From Deferribacteraceae bacterium (GTDB lineage Bacteria > Chrysiogenota > Deferribacteres > Deferribacterales > Deferrivibrionaceae): a stretch of 64,000 nt of DNA. Location of the stretch: NCBI GenBank assembly GCA_020054865.1, contig JAIHAR010000008.1, positions 1 through 64,000 of the forward strand, in the 5' to 3' direction. The notes below the pieces were generated by a model that ran no database searches, was not told the DNA's origin, and was given only the letters and a program-made list of their open reading frames with translations. This document shows positions 63,028 through 64,000 of this stretch, in pieces (the first letter of the stretch is position 1; every line of letters starts with the position of its first letter). The translations under genes were made by a program, and so were the position numbers.

Positions 63028-64000
63028 AATGTTGTTCTTGACGTATTTCTTTTTTAATTTTAGCCAGGCTATAGTAAATTACAAACAAAAGGGCAACAAA
63101 AAGTAACACAAAAATTGTGAATATAGTCCAATTGGGGCTTGCTTTAAGTTCGGAAAGTGAAAAGTATTTGCTGAAATATCCATTTTCAACCACCCTTCTT
63201 ACTATGGTCATACTGCCAATTATTCCCAAAACAACGATACTTAAGTTAGTTATATTTTCTTTGTTTTTGTAAATATAGTAGAGTGAAAGAAGGGTTAATA
63301 CTATTGATATAACAAAAAATAATGTACCTGTTGTACTTTTGCCCATTAACAGCATATAAATGTTTTTTTCATTGGAGAACAAAAACCAGATTCCTACAAT
63401 TATATTTGCGATAGTTGTATAAAAAAATGCCTTTTTGCCAAAATCATACATAGCATTTTTCAATTTTTCCGAGAAATTTTTTCTCAATTTTGAATAGACC
63501 ATTAAGAACAATCCGCTGAAAGCTATTGCAGCCAATACGAAGTGGAAAAAGCGGGGTATAACAGTCTTGGCACTGAAAACTGAAATTTGCTTTGAATAAA
63601 TTTTTGTCCAGAGCTCCGGCTGCATTGAAAGGGCAGTGTTTGTCACAAGTATGAGTGCCACGTAAAGAAAAAGTATTGCAGCAAATATAATAAATACAAT
63701 ACCTTTTCCGCCTGAGTATTTGAGATACCATGGTTTGAACTTGTAAAGGTAGTAAAAATAATATGCGAAAATTATTGCAAGAAGCACAAGTATCCACTTC
63801 CATGAAAGCAGGATGGAAGATGTGTAGAAATAGTTTTCATACATTGTCTGGACAAACAATAAAGGTGCAACACCGGTAGTAATTGTTAAAGAAATGTTGA
63901 ATGTGTTTAGATAGCCTATTTGCTCTGAAATTTCGTTATGAGTTTCACTTGCAAAAACTTTGCTTATATATTTGGAAATTAAAAGGAGTATTGTGCCACC
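63026..64000 (-). CDS. polytopic membrane protein of unknown function (5' end outside window)
   Basis: The frame is open from its stop at 63026 to the window edge at 64000, so the start lies beyond. At least 324 residues with about eight membrane helices are visible; the part reading NTFNISLTITTGVAPLLFVQ lies upstream of the internal TTG and ATG at 63859-63843. I recall similar proteins in deltaproteobacteria beside heme or respiratory genes, but no name. SAKTVIPRFFHFVLAAIAF contains one histidine in a helix. Confidence 0.75.
   Translation of the reverse strand, partial: GGTILLLISKYISKVFASETHNEISEQIGYLNTFNISLTITTGVAPLLFVQTMYENYFYTSSILLSWKWILVLLAIIFAYYFYYLYKFKPWYLKYSGGKGIVFIIFAAILFLYVALILVTNTALSMQPELWTKIYSKQISVFSAKTVIPRFFHFVLAAIAFSGLFLMVYSKLRKNFSEKLKNAMYDFGKKAFFYTTIANIIVGIWFLFSNEKNIYMLLMGKSTTGTLFFVISIVLTLLSLYYIYKNKENITNLSIVVLGIIGSMTIVRRVVENGYFSKYFSLSELKASPNWTIFTIFVLLFVALLFVIYYSLAKIKKEIRQEQH

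Overview
The window is low-GC DNA with tightly packed genes from a Gram-negative bacterium that can respire. The Gram-negative signs are an RND efflux pump with outer-membrane factor, a heptose-phosphate kinase, lipoprotein signal peptides, a periplasmic lytic transglycosylase and a cbb3 oxidase. The gene mix resembles the Deferribacterota (Deferribacter, Calditerrivibrio or Flexistipes type): a CcoO-cytochrome c fusion with a reduced CcoP, a paired MinD-ATPase/NifX cluster, and dnaG-rpoD-tRNA-nif3-rnhA in series. The phylum is an inference from gene content; no rRNA is present. No CRISPR array, insertion sequence, prophage or riboswitch was found.

Layout. 1-7.7 kb (+): a carbon-phosphorus lyase operon, phnC-G-H-I-J-K-L-M-N-P, converting phosphonates to phosphoribose; its upstream end is outside the window. 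7.7-12 kb (-): an unusual three-gene cassette of an Lgt-like membrane protein, a phosphatidylserine-decarboxylase-like enzyme with intact catalytic residues, and a large unrecognised protein with faint glutamate-cysteine-ligase-like motifs. 12.2-15.1 kb (+): a CPBP-family membrane protein and a NitT/TauT-type ABC transporter whose binding protein is frameshifted. 15.1-17.8 kb (+): a DUF5320 / two ferredoxin-MinD ATPases / two NifX-like proteins cluster, behind a promoter overlapped by a perfect 13-bp dyad. 17.8-19.8 kb: an MltB-type transglycosylase and a TehA/SLAC1-type carrier. 19.8-28 kb (+): an Rrf2-family regulator with its own operator, then the cbb3 oxidase genes (ccoN, ccoO fusion, ccoP-like, ccoQ-like) and assembly genes (ccoG, H, S, I). 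Both ccoN and ccoO carry lesions.

28-36 kb: a small membrane protein, a polysaccharide deacetylase, an amidohydrolase, and a minus-strand tetR-MFP-RND-OMF efflux operon with a palindromic operator. 36-46 kb (+): a long housekeeping operon (Trm112-like, heptose kinase, NAD(P)HX repair, tsaE, valS, nadC, trxB, rsmI). 46-57 kb (-): a second long run transcribed from an alpha/beta-hydrolase-like gene through dnaG, rpoD, tRNA(CAT), nif3-like, zinc-ribbon, rnhA, a histidine-kinase-like protein without an ATPase domain, a TPR lipoprotein and a PH-like membrane protein. 57-64 kb: an orphan OppD/DppD-type ATPase, a YihY-type membrane protein, a DUF4405 protein, two secreted proteins (one behind a sigma-54-type promoter), an RlmI-like methyltransferase, an RluA-type pseudouridine synthase, and a membrane protein that runs off the right edge.

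The best candidate for an undescribed system is the Lgt-like/decarboxylase/ligase-like cassette at 7.7-12 kb. The most unexpected sequence-level observations are an in-frame TAA at codon 6 of ccoN and a 65-bp duplication-type insertion that scrambles the C-terminus of ccoO.
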